Shown here piece by piece: positions 7,792 to 16,728 of a stretch of 64,000 bases of DNA. Below the pieces are notes generated by a model that had not been told where the DNA came from, did no database searches, and saw only the letters and a list, made by a program, of their open reading frames with translations. A program made the position numbers and the translations under genes. Source of the stretch: Herbaspirillum sp. ASV7 (GTDB lineage Bacteria; Pseudomonadota; Gammaproteobacteria; Burkholderiales; Burkholderiaceae_D). Every line of letters begins with the position of its first letter. Positions within the stretch are counted from its first letter, which is position 1. The stretch spans positions 1 to 64,000 of the forward strand of contig NZ_JAELUH010000005.1 in the NCBI RefSeq assembly GCF_016429215.1, given 5' to 3'.

Positions 7792-9242
7792 ATCCCTCCG
7801 CATTCTTAGCTGCGTTGCGCGCCATCGTCGGCGAGTCATGGCTGCTCGCCGATGCCGAATCGGTGGCGCCCTATGAGTGCGATGCGCTGTTCCATTTGCA
7901 GCAGCGGCCGCTGGCCGTGGTACTACCGGCCGACGAGCAACAGGTCGCGGCGGTGGTGGCACTGTGTGCCGCCGAAGGGGTTCCCATCGTGCCGCGCGGC
8001 GCCGGCACCAGCCTGTCCGGCGGTGCCACGCCGGTGGCAGCAGGCATCGTCATGGCGCTCAACCGGCTCCGCCGCATCCGCATCGACGCGGGCGCACGGC
8101 AGGCACTGGCCCAGCCAGGAGTGCGCAACATCGTGGTGACGCAGCAAGCAGCTGGCGACGCTCTGTTCTTTGCGCCCGACCCCTCCAGCCAGATGGCCTC
8201 CACCATTGGCGGCAACGTGGCCGAGAATGCCGGTGGCGTGCATTGCGTGAAATACGGCTTGACCGTGCACAACCTGGTGGGCTTGCGCCTGGTCACTGGC
8301 GAGGGGCAGGTCATGGCACTGGGCGAAGGCAGCCTGGACCAGCCGGGCCTGGACCTGCTGGCGCTGCTGTGCGGTTCCGAAGGGCTGCTGGGGCTGGTCA
8401 CGGATACGCGGCTGCGGCTCCTTCCAAAGCCGCGCGCTGTACGCGTACTGCTGGGCTTCTTCCCCGCCATCGAGGCGGCTTGCGATGCGGTGTCGCGCAT
8501 CATCGCAGAACGGATCACTCCGGCCGGCCTGGAGATCATGGATCAGGCGTCCCTGCAGGCGGCGCATCGGTTCTCCCCCGCACTGGGCCTGCGCATCGAA
8601 GCGGCTGGCGCCCTGCTATGCGAACTGGATGGCGAGCCGGAAGAAATTGAAGAGGCTAGCCGTCGCATCCGCGCCATCTTCCAGGCGCTTGCCGTCCTGG
8701 AAGTGCGCCAGGCCGATGACGAAGCACAGCGCGCCCAATTATGGGCCGCACGCAAGAACGTGCTGCCGGCCCTGCTACGTAGTGCCAGCGACCTGTACGT
8801 AGCCGACTGCACCGTGCCGCGCCGCGCACTGAGCCGTGTGCTGGCCCGCGTGATGGCTCTGTCGGAAGAACATGGCATCGCGGTGGCCCAGAGTTTCCAT
8901 GCCGGGGATGGCAACCTGCACCCGGTGCTGTTCTATGACAGCGCCGTCGCAGGGGAAGAGGAGCGTGCGCTGCGCCTGGCCGATGCCATCCTGCAAGCGG
9001 TGCTGGCCGAGGGCGGCACGGTCAGCGGCGAGCATGGCATCGGCAGCGAGAAACTGCACGGGATGTGCTGGCAATTCTCTGCCGACGAGCTCGATCTGTT
9101 CGCGCGCCTGCGTCAGGTCTTTGATCCGTATGGATTGTTCAACCCCGGCAAGGCCATTCCCACGCTGCATCGCTGCGCCGAGTTCGGCGCCATGCAGATC
9201 AGCCGGGATGCCATGCCCTTTGCCGACCTGCCCCGTTTTTAA
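7788..9242 (+). CDS. glcD: GlcD-like FAD-linked 2-hydroxyacid oxidase subunit
   Basis: 484 residues of the FAD-linked oxidase family (GlcD, D-lactate dehydrogenase type). The FAD-binding PCMH domain shows VPRGAGTSLSGGATP and MASTIGGNVAENAGGVHCVK. The C-terminal cap ends with the conserved HAGDGNLHPVLFYD, EHGIGSEK and DPYGLFNPGKA blocks. The ATG overlaps the glcF stop by four bases. Gene order E-F-D is rearranged relative to E. coli glcDEF. As with glcE and glcF, the adjoining hppD argues for oxidation of an aromatic 2-hydroxyacid; glycolate or lactate cannot be excluded. Confidence 0.9.
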   Translation: MNPSAFLAALRAIVGESWLLADAESVAPYECDALFHLQQRPLAVVLPADEQQVAAVVALCAAEGVPIVPRGAGTSLSGGATPVAAGIVMALNRLRRIRIDAGARQALAQPGVRNIVVTQQAAGDALFFAPDPSSQMASTIGGNVAENAGGVHCVKYGLTVHNLVGLRLVTGEGQVMALGEGSLDQPGLDLLALLCGSEGLLGLVTDTRLRLLPKPRAVRVLLGFFPAIEAACDAVSRIIAERITPAGLEIMDQASLQAAHRFSPALGLRIEAAGALLCELDGEPEEIEEASRRIRAIFQALAVLEVRQADDEAQRAQLWAARKNVLPALLRSASDLYVADCTVPRRALSRVLARVMALSEEHGIAVAQSFHAGDGNLHPVLFYDSAVAGEEERALRLADAILQAVLAEGGTVSGEHGIGSEKLHGMCWQFSADELDLFARLRQVFDPYGLFNPGKAIPTLHRCAEFGAMQISRDAMPFADLPRF

Positions 9243-9271
9243 TGACCAACCTCTGATGGGAGAACCCAAGC

Positions 9272-10357
9272 ATGTCTGACCTCTTCGATAACCCCATGGG
9301 CCTGTGCGGATTCGAATTTGTGGAATTCGCCTCGCCCCGCCCCGGTGTGCTGGAACCCCTGTTCGAAAAGCTGGGATTCACGGAAGTGGCGCGCCATCGT
9401 TCCAAGGATGTCTCGCTGTATCGCCAGGGAGAAATCAACTTCATCATCAATCGCGAAAGCAGCAGTCAGGCCGGCTACTTCGCCGCCGAACACGGCCCTT
9501 CAGCCTGCGGCCTGGCCTTCCGCGTACGCGATTCGCATCACGCCTATCGCCGTGCATTGGAACTGGGGGCGCAGCCGGTGGATATTCCCACCGGACCGAT
9601 GGAACTGCGCTTGCCTGCCATTCGCGGTATCGGCGGCGCGCCGCTGTACCTGATTGATCGCTTCGAGGATGGCAAGTCCATCTATGATGTCGATTTCGAG
9701 TTCCTGCCCGGGGTGGAGCGTCATCCGCGCGGACATGGCTTCTCCGTGGTGGATCACCTTACCCACAATGTCTATCGCGGCCGCATGGCCTACTGGGCGG
9801 ACTTCTACGGCAAGCTGTTCAATTTCCGGGAGATCCGCTATTTCGATATCCAGGGCGAATACACCGGTCTGACCTCCAAGGCGATGACGGCACCGGATGG
9901 ACTCATCCGTATCCCGCTCAATGAAGAAGCCCGCCAGGGCGGTGGCCAGATCGAGGAATTCCTGATGCAGTTCAACGGCGAAGGCATCCAGCACATCGCC
10001 CTGCTGACCGACAACCTGCTGGATTCCATCGACCAGTTGCAGTTGGCTGGCGTTCCACTGCTGAGCTCACCCAATGGGTTGTACTACGACAACCTGGAAA
10101 AGCGTCTGCCCGGCCACGGCCAGCCGGTCGACGCGCTGCAGGCGCGCGGCATCCTGCTCGATGGCACCACCGAGGGTGGTCAGCCGCGCCTGCTGCTGCA
10201 GATCTTTTCGGAGCCGCTGCTGGGGCCGGTGTTCTTCGAATTCATCGAGCGCAAGGGCAATTACCGCGAAGGCTTCGGCGAGGGCAATTTCAAGGCGCTG
10301 TTCGAATCGCTGGAGCGCGACCAGATCCAGCGCGGCGTGTTGACCACCGAATCGTGA
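9272..10357 (+). CDS. hppD: 4-hydroxyphenylpyruvate dioxygenase
   Basis: 361 residues, normal length for bacterial HPPD. The enzyme converts 4-hydroxyphenylpyruvate and O2 to homogentisate and CO2 at a non-haem Fe(II). The three iron ligands are present: His162 in VVDHLTHNV, His241 in GIQHIAL and Glu323 in FFEFIERKG. The C-terminal gate helix [20 protein letters not shown] is intact. The ATG at 9272 follows ATGGGAGAA. It sits 29 bp after glcD and before the carrier, so it is probably co-transcribed. No homogentisate dioxygenase, maleylacetoacetate isomerase or fumarylacetoacetase is in the window. Confidence 0.95.
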   Translation: MSDLFDNPMGLCGFEFVEFASPRPGVLEPLFEKLGFTEVARHRSKDVSLYRQGEINFIINRESSSQAGYFAAEHGPSACGLAFRVRDSHHAYRRALELGAQPVDIPTGPMELRLPAIRGIGGAPLYLIDRFEDGKSIYDVDFEFLPGVERHPRGHGFSVVDHLTHNVYRGRMAYWADFYGKLFNFREIRYFDIQGEYTGLTSKAMTAPDGLIRIPLNEEARQGGGQIEEFLMQFNGEGIQHIALLTDNLLDSIDQLQLAGVPLLSSPNGLYYDNLEKRLPGHGQPVDALQARGILLDGTTEGGQPRLLLQIFSEPLLGPVFFEFIERKGNYREGFGEGNFKALFESLERDQIQRGVLTTES

Positions 10358-10444
10358 TGCCAAAAACAATATAAATAATTGATGACAGAGAGGACGCGCC
10401 ACCCGGAATCAACGGTGCGGTGCGTCCGGAAACAGGAGACCCGT

Positions 10445-11755
10445 GTGAACACCATCACATCCGAACTGGCCGGCGCTGCCACTGAAGACTTCGAAAACCG
10501 TACCTACGCCAGGGTGACCTGGCGCATCATTCCTTTCCTTTTCCTGTGTTACGTGGTGGCCTATCTGGACCGCGTCAACGTGGGTTTCGCCAAGCTGCAG
10601 ATGCTCAACAGCCTGCAGTGGAGCGACAGCATCTATGGTCTGGGTGCTGGACTGTTCTTTGTTGGCTACTTTCTCTTCGAAGTACCCAGCAACTTGCTGT
10701 TGTATCGCTATGGTGCTCGCCGCTGGATTGCTCGCATCATGATCAGTTGGGCGCTGCTCTCCGGCCTCACCGCGTTCGTGACCACACCGACCGCTTTCTA
10801 CGTCGTGCGCTTCCTGCTGGGTGTGGCCGAGGCGGGTTTCTTCCCCGGCATCATCCTCTACCTCACCTACTGGTATCCGGCCCATCGGCGCGGCAAGATC
10901 ACTGCGCTGTTCATGACGGCCATTCCCATCTCGGGCGTGGTAGGCGGCCCGCTGTCTGGCTGGATCTTGAGCAGCTTCGGGGGTAACGCTGGCTGGGCTG
11001 GGTGGCAGTGGCTGTTCGTGCTGGAAGCGATACCTTCCTTTCTGGTCGGAGTGATGGTGCTGTTCTATCTCGATGACAGCATCCAGTCTGCACATTGGCT
11101 CGATGACAAGCAAAAAGCCCTTTTGCAGGACAACATCCAGAACGACGCTGCCGGCAAGCTCAATCATTCGATTCGATCCACCTTCTCCAATGGCAAGGTC
11201 TGGATCATGTGCGCAATTTACTTTGCCTGCGCCATGGGCAATTACGGCATCAGCTTCTGGTTGCCCTCACTGATCCAGGGGGCTGGCATTAAGAATCTGT
11301 TATCGGTAGGGCTGCTGTCGGCCATTCCGTTCGCGATCGGTGCGGTCTCGATGGTGCTGTTTGCCCGCAGCGCCGACCATCGCCTGGAGCGTCGCTGGCA
11401 CCTGGCCGTGGCGATGGTGGTGGGTGCCGTCGGCTTGAGCCTGAGCGCATTGTTCGGTAGCCAGGCCATGCTGGCCATCGCCGCGCTGTCCTTCGCCTCG
11501 GCCGGCATCATGTCGCTGGCGCCGTTGTTCTGGAGCCTGCCGACGGCCTTTCTGGGCGGTGCCGGCGCCGCTGCGGGCATCGCGCTGATCAATTCAGTCG
11601 CCAACCTGGCCGGCTTCGCCAGTCCATTCCTGATCGGCTGGATCAAGGATCAGACCCATAGCACCAGTATCGGCTTGTATGTACTCTCGGGGGTACTGGT
11701 GGCAGGCGCCGTTATCGTGATTGCGGCCGTGCCTGCGCGACTGGTCAACAAGTAG
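10445..11755 (+). CDS. MFS transporter, anion:cation symporter (ACS) type
   Basis: 436 residues and about 12 transmembrane helices. The N-terminal signature WRIIPFLFLCYVVAYLDRVN and GLGAGLFFVGYFLFEVPSN are typical of the ACS family, which carries organic anions such as 4-hydroxyphenylacetate, tartrate, phthalate and galactonate. The GTG at 10445 is preferred because AGGAGA lies 6 bases upstream; an ATG at 10379 would add 22 residues unlike the family. From its position after hppD it likely imports the aromatic acid used by the operon (inference). Confidence 0.85.
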   Translation: MNTITSELAGAATEDFENRTYARVTWRIIPFLFLCYVVAYLDRVNVGFAKLQMLNSLQWSDSIYGLGAGLFFVGYFLFEVPSNLLLYRYGARRWIARIMISWALLSGLTAFVTTPTAFYVVRFLLGVAEAGFFPGIILYLTYWYPAHRRGKITALFMTAIPISGVVGGPLSGWILSSFGGNAGWAGWQWLFVLEAIPSFLVGVMVLFYLDDSIQSAHWLDDKQKALLQDNIQNDAAGKLNHSIRSTFSNGKVWIMCAIYFACAMGNYGISFWLPSLIQGAGIKNLLSVGLLSAIPFAIGAVSMVLFARSADHRLERRWHLAVAMVVGAVGLSLSALFGSQAMLAIAALSFASAGIMSLAPLFWSLPTAFLGGAGAAAGIALINSVANLAGFASPFLIGWIKDQTHSTSIGLYVLSGVLVAGAVIVIAAVPARLVNK

Positions 11756-11791
11756 ACCACACTTCATCAACGAACCATCAAGAGGACAGGC

Positions 11792-13429
11792 ATGCAGGCC
11801 GGACGTCGACGATTCATGACACAAGGAGCAGGCTTGACTGCCTGGGGGGCCTACACGCTGCTGACGGCTCGCGCCGGCAAGGCGCAAGAACTGGTACAGA
11901 CGCGACGCGCTGTGACGGTGGAGGCTCCCGCCGGGGCGGTGCGGGGGGCAGTTGACGGAACGGTACAGGTGTTCAAGGGGATTCCCTATGCGCTTCCACC
12001 CGTAGGCCCCTTGCGTTTTCGCCCCCCACAGCCGCATCCAGGATTCCAGCAGACCCACAATGCGTTTGCGTTCGGCCCCGCACCGATGCAGCCCGAACGG
12101 ATCCAGGCCGGGACCGGGTTCAACTTCCTGGGGGATGCCAAACAGTCCGAGGACTGTCTGTATCTCAACATATGGGCACCTGATACGCCCGGCCCCCATC
12201 CAGTGTTCGTCTGGATCTATGGCGGCAGCAATATCTACGGCGCCACCAGCCAGCCGATCTACGATGGAACGCAATTCGCCAAGGAAGGCGTGGTCTGCGT
12301 GACCATCGGCTACCGCGTCGGTGCCTTGGGTTTCCTTGAGCTGGGTGAGTTGCTCGGCGACGACTACCGAGGCTCGGGCAACAATGCCTTGCGCGACCAG
12401 GTGTTGGCATTGCAATGGGTACGGAAAAATATCAGCGCGTTCGGCGGCGACCCACAGCGCGTCACCTTGGGCGGAGAATCTGCCGGCGGCAAGAACGTCT
12501 CGACACTGCTGACCTTGCCCGCTGCCCGCGGCCTGTTCCAGCAGGCTATCATCGAGAGCGGCGGCGCACTCACCACGCATGCCCCCTCGGAGGCGCACAA
12601 GGTGGCGCAGTTGTTTGCGCAGCAGATACAGCCGCATGCAAGCGCAGAGGAGTTGCGCCGCCAACTTCTAGGTTTGCCGGCCGATCAATTGATCAAGACC
12701 CAGATCGCCACCACGAACGCCTATTCACGCAACTTCGCCTTCAGAACCGTGATCGATGGCAACTATGTGCCGCGCTCGCCGCAACAGAGTCTGGCATTGG
12801 GCGAAGCGCGTCACCTGCGTTTGCTGATCGGCAGCAATCGCGATGAAGCATTGATCTTCTTCCGTCCGGAATTGCTGGCGGCCTATCGCCGTGGCGACAC
12901 CGATACGGCACCCATCGCGGCGCGCGAGATGGCGCAACTCGACCTCACGTCCATTGCGGCCATGGACCAACCCTACCGTGCGGCCTTCCCGCAGCAGCAC
13001 GCGTTCCTGCGCCGTGTCCAGCTGTTGACGGCCGAGGAATACTGGATTCCCATGGTGCGCCTGGCCGAAGCGCACACCCTCAGCGGTGGCGAAAGCTATA
13101 TGTATCGTTACGACCAGGCATCAGCCGAGGCGCCATTCGAAGCGTTCGCGGTCCACGCCTCGGAGCTGCCGATGGTCTGGAGGAATTTCCGGGAGCCCTT
13201 CCTCTCGATGCTGTATCGTGAAACGACCGCACTGGACGCCTTCGCCAGCCTGATCCATCAGACCTGGGTGGCATTCATGCGTGATGGCCGGCCGTCCCAC
13301 GAAGCGCTACCCGCCTGGCCGCGCTTCCAGCTGGCGCAGCGCCCGACCATGCTGCTGGCCGCAGGCGCGAATCGCGTCGCCGAAGATCCCTCAGGTGATC
13401 AGCGTCAGTTGTGGGAGGGTGTACTCTAG
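11792..13429 (+). CDS. exported type-B carboxylesterase
   Basis: 545 residues of the carboxylesterase/lipase (type-B, cholinesterase-like) family. The N-terminus GRRRFMTQGAGLTAWGAYTL resembles a twin-arginine signal, so export is likely. The family blocks are visible: FKGIPYALPPVGPLRFRPPQ, SEDCLYLNIWAP, and the elbow GGESAGG with Ser230; a Glu in GSNRDEA and His in AVHASELPMVW complete the triad. The oxyanion segment reads WIYGGSN instead of the usual HGGGF. It is the last gene of the rightward cluster and overlaps the convergent LysR gene by 4 bp. It may release a hydroxyaryl acid from an ester outside the cytoplasm (inference). Confidence 0.88.
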   Translation: MQAGRRRFMTQGAGLTAWGAYTLLTARAGKAQELVQTRRAVTVEAPAGAVRGAVDGTVQVFKGIPYALPPVGPLRFRPPQPHPGFQQTHNAFAFGPAPMQPERIQAGTGFNFLGDAKQSEDCLYLNIWAPDTPGPHPVFVWIYGGSNIYGATSQPIYDGTQFAKEGVVCVTIGYRVGALGFLELGELLGDDYRGSGNNALRDQVLALQWVRKNISAFGGDPQRVTLGGESAGGKNVSTLLTLPAARGLFQQAIIESGGALTTHAPSEAHKVAQLFAQQIQPHASAEELRRQLLGLPADQLIKTQIATTNAYSRNFAFRTVIDGNYVPRSPQQSLALGEARHLRLLIGSNRDEALIFFRPELLAAYRRGDTDTAPIAAREMAQLDLTSIAAMDQPYRAAFPQQHAFLRRVQLLTAEEYWIPMVRLAEAHTLSGGESYMYRYDQASAEAPFEAFAVHASELPMVWRNFREPFLSMLYRETTALDAFASLIHQTWVAFMRDGRPSHEALPAWPRFQLAQRPTMLLAAGANRVAEDPSGDQRQLWEGVL

Positions 13430-14403
13430 GCCTTTCCTGCGGCACCGCTGCGGTGCCCCTTGCTTGCCAGCACCTGCAAAAGCATCTGGTTCTCCTGATG
13501 CATGGTGTGAGACAGTTCGACGGCGAGAAATTCGATGAAAGCGCGCACCGCCGGCACCAGGCCGCGCCGCGAGGGGAACACCGCATGTAACTGGTGCGCC
13601 GGCGCACGATACTGAGGCAGCACCAGTGCCAGCTCGTCCTGATTGATCGCCGCACGGCAGACGTTGAAGGGCAACACCGCCAGGCCGGCCCCGCCGATGG
13701 CGGCGGCCATCATCAGGTGCACGTCGTCGGTCACCAGCGCAGAGACATAATCGATCTCCGCAGGGGCATTGTCCGCCCCCAGCAAACGCCATTGCATCGG
13801 CTCGCCAGGCATGCCGCCGGGGCCCAGACCACGCTGTCCCTGCAACGATTCTGGCGTGAGGAACGGCCCGTGCGCAGCAATGAAAGCCGGACTAGCCGTG
13901 AGAACCTGCTGGCTGGTGCCGAAGGTGCGCACCACCAGGTTGGAATCCTCTAACGTGCTCCTGACGCGCATGGCCACATCGAAGCCTTCACCAATCACAT
14001 CCACGCGTCTGTTGCTCAGCTCCAACTCCAGCCGAACATCTGGATGGGCTGTGAGAAAACGCGCCAGCAGCGGCGCCAGGAAGATATGCGCGACCCCCAT
14101 CGGTGAACTCACACGCAGCCGTCCTGCAGGGCGCGCACCTGCGTGCTCGGTGACCTCGACCGCGGCGCGCGCGGCATTGGTCATGGCCTCACAATGGGTG
14201 AAGAAGGCCGATCCCACGTCGGTGACGCGCACTACTCGGGTGGAACGCTGTAGCAGGCGCACACCGAGGCGTTGTTCCAGTTCGGCTACGCGTCTGCTGA
14301 TCCGAGATTTGGGCAGATCCAGCGCACGCGCTGCGGCGGAGAAGCTGCCATGCACCACCACAGCGGCAAACAGTGCGAGATCGTTGAGGTCTTCCATGGG
14401 CAC
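13426..14403 (-). CDS. LysR-family transcriptional regulator
   Basis: 325 residues. The DNA-binding part reads LNDLALFAAVVVHGSFSAAA and LPKSRISRRVAELEQRLGVR, typical of the DSM-like LysR subgroup that often controls quinone and redox genes. The effector domain follows (PAGRLRVSSPMGVAHIFLAP). The ATG at 14403 or the one six bases inside (MEDLND) may be used. It is divergent from azoR at 14572 and convergent with the esterase. The LysR-type repeat in the gap to azoR makes control of azoR-yciI more likely than control of the esterase cluster. Confidence 0.9.
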   Translation of the reverse strand: MPMEDLNDLALFAAVVVHGSFSAAARALDLPKSRISRRVAELEQRLGVRLLQRSTRVVRVTDVGSAFFTHCEAMTNAARAAVEVTEHAGARPAGRLRVSSPMGVAHIFLAPLLARFLTAHPDVRLELELSNRRVDVIGEGFDVAMRVRSTLEDSNLVVRTFGTSQQVLTASPAFIAAHGPFLTPESLQGQRGLGPGGMPGEPMQWRLLGADNAPAEIDYVSALVTDDVHLMMAAAIGGAGLAVLPFNVCRAAINQDELALVLPQYRAPAHQLHAVFPSRRGLVPAVRAFIEFLAVELSHTMHQENQMLLQVLASKGHRSGAAGKA

Positions 14404-14457
14404 GCACCTGAAATGAAAACCAGATTATAGGGGCGGCCGACTCGTGGATAACGACAT

Positions 14458-14481
14458 GATTGTCTCGTGGATAGAACAATC
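14458..14481. promoter_or_regulatory. LysR-type operator between lysR and azoR
   Basis: GATTGT (14458-14463) and ACAATC (14476-14481) form a perfect 6-bp inverted repeat with 12 bases between; its inner bases give the T-N11-A pattern. The decamer CTCGTGGATA occurs at 14441-14450 and again at 14464-14473. Both lie in the divergent promoter region. Confidence 0.5.
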
Positions 14482-14571
14482 TAGTGCATTTCTGATGGCT
14501 AGTGGGCGAAAGGCCGGACCTATACCGTAGAGCCTGTCTGTTCCGCTAACCATCCCAGAAAGGCCCTTGTC

Positions 14572-15207
14572 ATGAAGATTCTCCATCTCGATTCCAGCAT
14601 CCTCGGCGAAGCCTCAGCCTCGCGCGTGCTCAGCGCCGCGCTGGTTGAGCAGTTGCGCACGCGTTTCCCGGAAGCCCAGCTGGTTCGCCGCGATCTTGCC
14701 GTCGCGCCGATCGCCCACCTCAATGGCGCGATTGCCGCAGGCTTCCGCCAGCCCGGTACGGTCGCAGCTGACGCCGCCGTGCGCTCCGAACACGCCCTCT
14801 CCGAAACCCTGGTCAGCGAACTGCTGGACAGCGACGTGATCGTACTGGGGGCACCGATGTACAACTTCTCCGTGCCCAGCCAGCTAAAAGCCTGGTTGGA
14901 CCGAATTGCCCAGGCGGGACGCACCTTCCGCTACACAGAAAACGGGCCGGTTGGACTCTCCGGTGACAAGACCGTGTTGGTGGCCTCCACCCGCGGTGGC
15001 ATGTACTCCAGCGGCCCGGCCGGGGTGATGGATCATCAGGAATCGTATCTGAAAGCCTTCTTCGGCTTCATCGGGATCCAACGCGTACACTTCGTGCGTG
15101 CCGAGCTGCTCACCAAAGGGGCCGAACTGCGCAGCACCTCGATGCGCAATGCGCTCGACCAAGTGCCAACGCTCGTAGCCGCGCTGTTCCCGACAGGAGG
15201 AAACTGA
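14572..15207 (+). CDS. azoR: FMN-dependent NADH-azoreductase
   Basis: 211 residues of the flavodoxin-like AzoR/NQO family. It starts MKILHLDSSILGEASASRVL and contains the FMN-binding loops APMYNFSVPSQLKAWLD and STRGGMYSS. Such enzymes reduce azo dyes and quinones with NADH in a two-electron step. The downstream yciI-like gene starts two bases after its stop, so the two are co-translated. The divergent LysR gene is the likely regulator, as in other quinone-responsive azoR loci. Confidence 0.92.
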   Translation: MKILHLDSSILGEASASRVLSAALVEQLRTRFPEAQLVRRDLAVAPIAHLNGAIAAGFRQPGTVAADAAVRSEHALSETLVSELLDSDVIVLGAPMYNFSVPSQLKAWLDRIAQAGRTFRYTENGPVGLSGDKTVLVASTRGGMYSSGPAGVMDHQESYLKAFFGFIGIQRVHFVRAELLTKGAELRSTSMRNALDQVPTLVAALFPTGGN

Positions 15208-15209
15208 TC

Positions 15210-15518
15210 ATGATTTTTACCGTGATAATGACATACCTGCGCCCACTCGACGAGGTCAACTTGCACCTCGATACCCATAAGGCTTGGCTGGCTAACAACG
15301 TCAAGGCTGGTCGGGTGATTCTGGCCGGGCCGCAGGGTGATGGCCGCGGCGGCCTGGTCCTGGCTGCCTGTGCCGACCTCAACGAACTCAATGCAATGAT
15401 GAATCAGGATTCTTTCATCCATCATGGCGTGGCAAGCTACGAAGCATACTCCTGCAAGCCCGCGCTGGCATCTCTGGATTTTGCGCACAAGTGGGCAGCA
15501 GAGGCCAAGTTCATCTGA
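15210..15518 (+). CDS. YciI-family protein
   Basis: 102 residues of the YciI-like alpha/beta ferredoxin-fold family. Family residues are visible in LHLDTHKAWLANNVKAGRVI, with the conserved His followed by LAGPQGDGRGG, and in MMNQDSFIHHGVASYEAYSC. GGAGGAAAC precedes the ATG at 15210. Its two-base distance from azoR implies a shared function, perhaps handling the reduced quinone or aromatic product. The biochemical role of the family is largely undefined. Confidence 0.85.
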   Translation: MIFTVIMTYLRPLDEVNLHLDTHKAWLANNVKAGRVILAGPQGDGRGGLVLAACADLNELNAMMNQDSFIHHGVASYEAYSCKPALASLDFAHKWAAEAKFI

Positions 15519-16186
15519 TCTGAAGGCAGACGTTGATGCTGGCAGGAAAATATCGTGGCACGATAGCTGCCTGCCCTGCCGCCGGGAATGACGCACTCAA
15601 GCGATGCGCTTGTTCGGCTACAGACTACCTCGCAGCTAGCGATACGCTCCGTCGATATCGGTGCAGAGGAGTAGCATCACGCACTTTCTATCGGCGGCGC
15701 AGCCCGCCATGCGGGAGCCACACCCGAAGCGGCATCCGAAGCAGCCAGCTGGGGCCACGAGAGGCGATCCAGACCCATAGCTGATCGCCGAATCTCATGT
15801 AGTACGACTGCTCCGGTACGAGTGATGGGGCGGCGGAGAATGGTGCTGGATTTTCTCAGGCAAACGCCACCGTCCGTCAAGGTTCATGAATCGGCATCAA
15901 GGACAGAAAATAAAGAGGAACCTCAATATTTCCAATTAAAATCAGTCACTTACAAAGTTCATGAAGATCTGGCTCTAGCATTGGTTACTCGTAAAAACAT
16001 GGTAATGAACGATCCATGATCGTGTTCGCTCCGACCGTTCTGACTGCCCCTGTTTTGACTCCAGGCAATTTCTCTTATAATTCGCAAGCTGTCCTTTAGT
16101 GCATCGCAGTTGGCCTGGAGATGACACCACAGCCGCTAGTTACGCTCCTGCCACGATCAACGATTTGCATTTGACAAAGCCCCCAG
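15519..16186. other. long intergenic region before the iron-uptake unit
   Basis: 668 bp without a convincing gene. Short frames here (for instance 15533-15784 and 15822-16019) show no family features. On the minus strand about 15690-15800 reads WVWIASRGPSWLLRMPLRVW, which could be decayed coding sequence, but I cannot assign it. GC drops between about 15890 and 16020. A sigma-70-like promoter is at 16055-16081. Confidence 0.5.
16055..16081 (+). promoter_or_regulatory. sigma-70-like promoter upstream of the fecI-like gene
   Basis: TTGACT at 16055-16060 and a consensus TATAAT at 16076-16081 are separated by 15 bases (16 if TTTGAC is used). It would give an untranslated leader of about 100 bases. 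No recognisable Fur box overlaps it. Confidence 0.4.
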
Positions 16187-16723
16187 ATGAGTTCCCAGAT
16201 GATCTCCGACCAACCCGGTGCGATGAACAGGATCGAAGCCCTCTTCATCGAGCATCATGGCTGGTTGCGCACGCGCCTGCGGCGTAGCGTGGGTGACGTC
16301 TTTGCGGCCGACGACGTGGCGTCGGAGACATTTACACAACTTCTCAGTTCGCCACCGTCCCAGGATGTGCGTGAACCGCGGGCCTTGCTGACCACGATTT
16401 CGCGCCGCATCGTCTACGAACTGTGGCGTCGCCGCGATCTGGAAGAAGCCTGCCTGCAGGCGCTGGCCCATCGCAGCGCCGACGACCATGCCATCTCGCC
16501 CGAGGACCAGTTGCAGCTGCTGCAGGCCTTGCGCGCCATGGACCAGGCGCTGGCCGGATTGTCTTCCCGGGAATGTGCAGCCTTCCTGCTCTACAAGCTC
16601 GATGGTCTGACCTATCAGGACATAGGGCAGCAATTGCATATCACCCCCAGCGTGGCGCGCCGCTACGTGGCCAAGGGCTTGCTGCATTGCTACAAGGCGG
16701 CCGGCTTTGCGCCACTGAAGTAG
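16187..16723 (+). CDS. FecI-like ECF sigma factor
   Basis: 178 residues of the iron-starvation ECF sigma group. Region 2 is IEALFIEHHGWLRTRLRRSV followed by DDVASETFTQLL, and region 4 is ALAGLSSRECAAFLLYKLDG with LTYQDIGQQLHITPSVARRY. It would direct RNA polymerase to the TonB-receptor gene when the receptor signals through the FecR-like protein next door. The start is uncertain: ATGs at 16187, 16202 and 16223 are all in frame and none has a strong ribosome site. The FecR gene starts 5 bases after its stop. Confidence 0.88.
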   Translation: MSSQMISDQPGAMNRIEALFIEHHGWLRTRLRRSVGDVFAADDVASETFTQLLSSPPSQDVREPRALLTTISRRIVYELWRRRDLEEACLQALAHRSADDHAISPEDQLQLLQALRAMDQALAGLSSRECAAFLLYKLDGLTYQDIGQQLHITPSVARRYVAKGLLHCYKAAGFAPLK

Positions 16724-16728
16724 CCCCC

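Noticed and set aside
15556-15570. TGGCACG-N4-CTGC, similar to a sigma-54 promoter
   Set aside because: The -12 element is imperfect and no gene follows within 600 bp.
15822-16019. 65-codon frame before the fecI-like gene
   Set aside because: No ribosome site, atypical composition and no family features.
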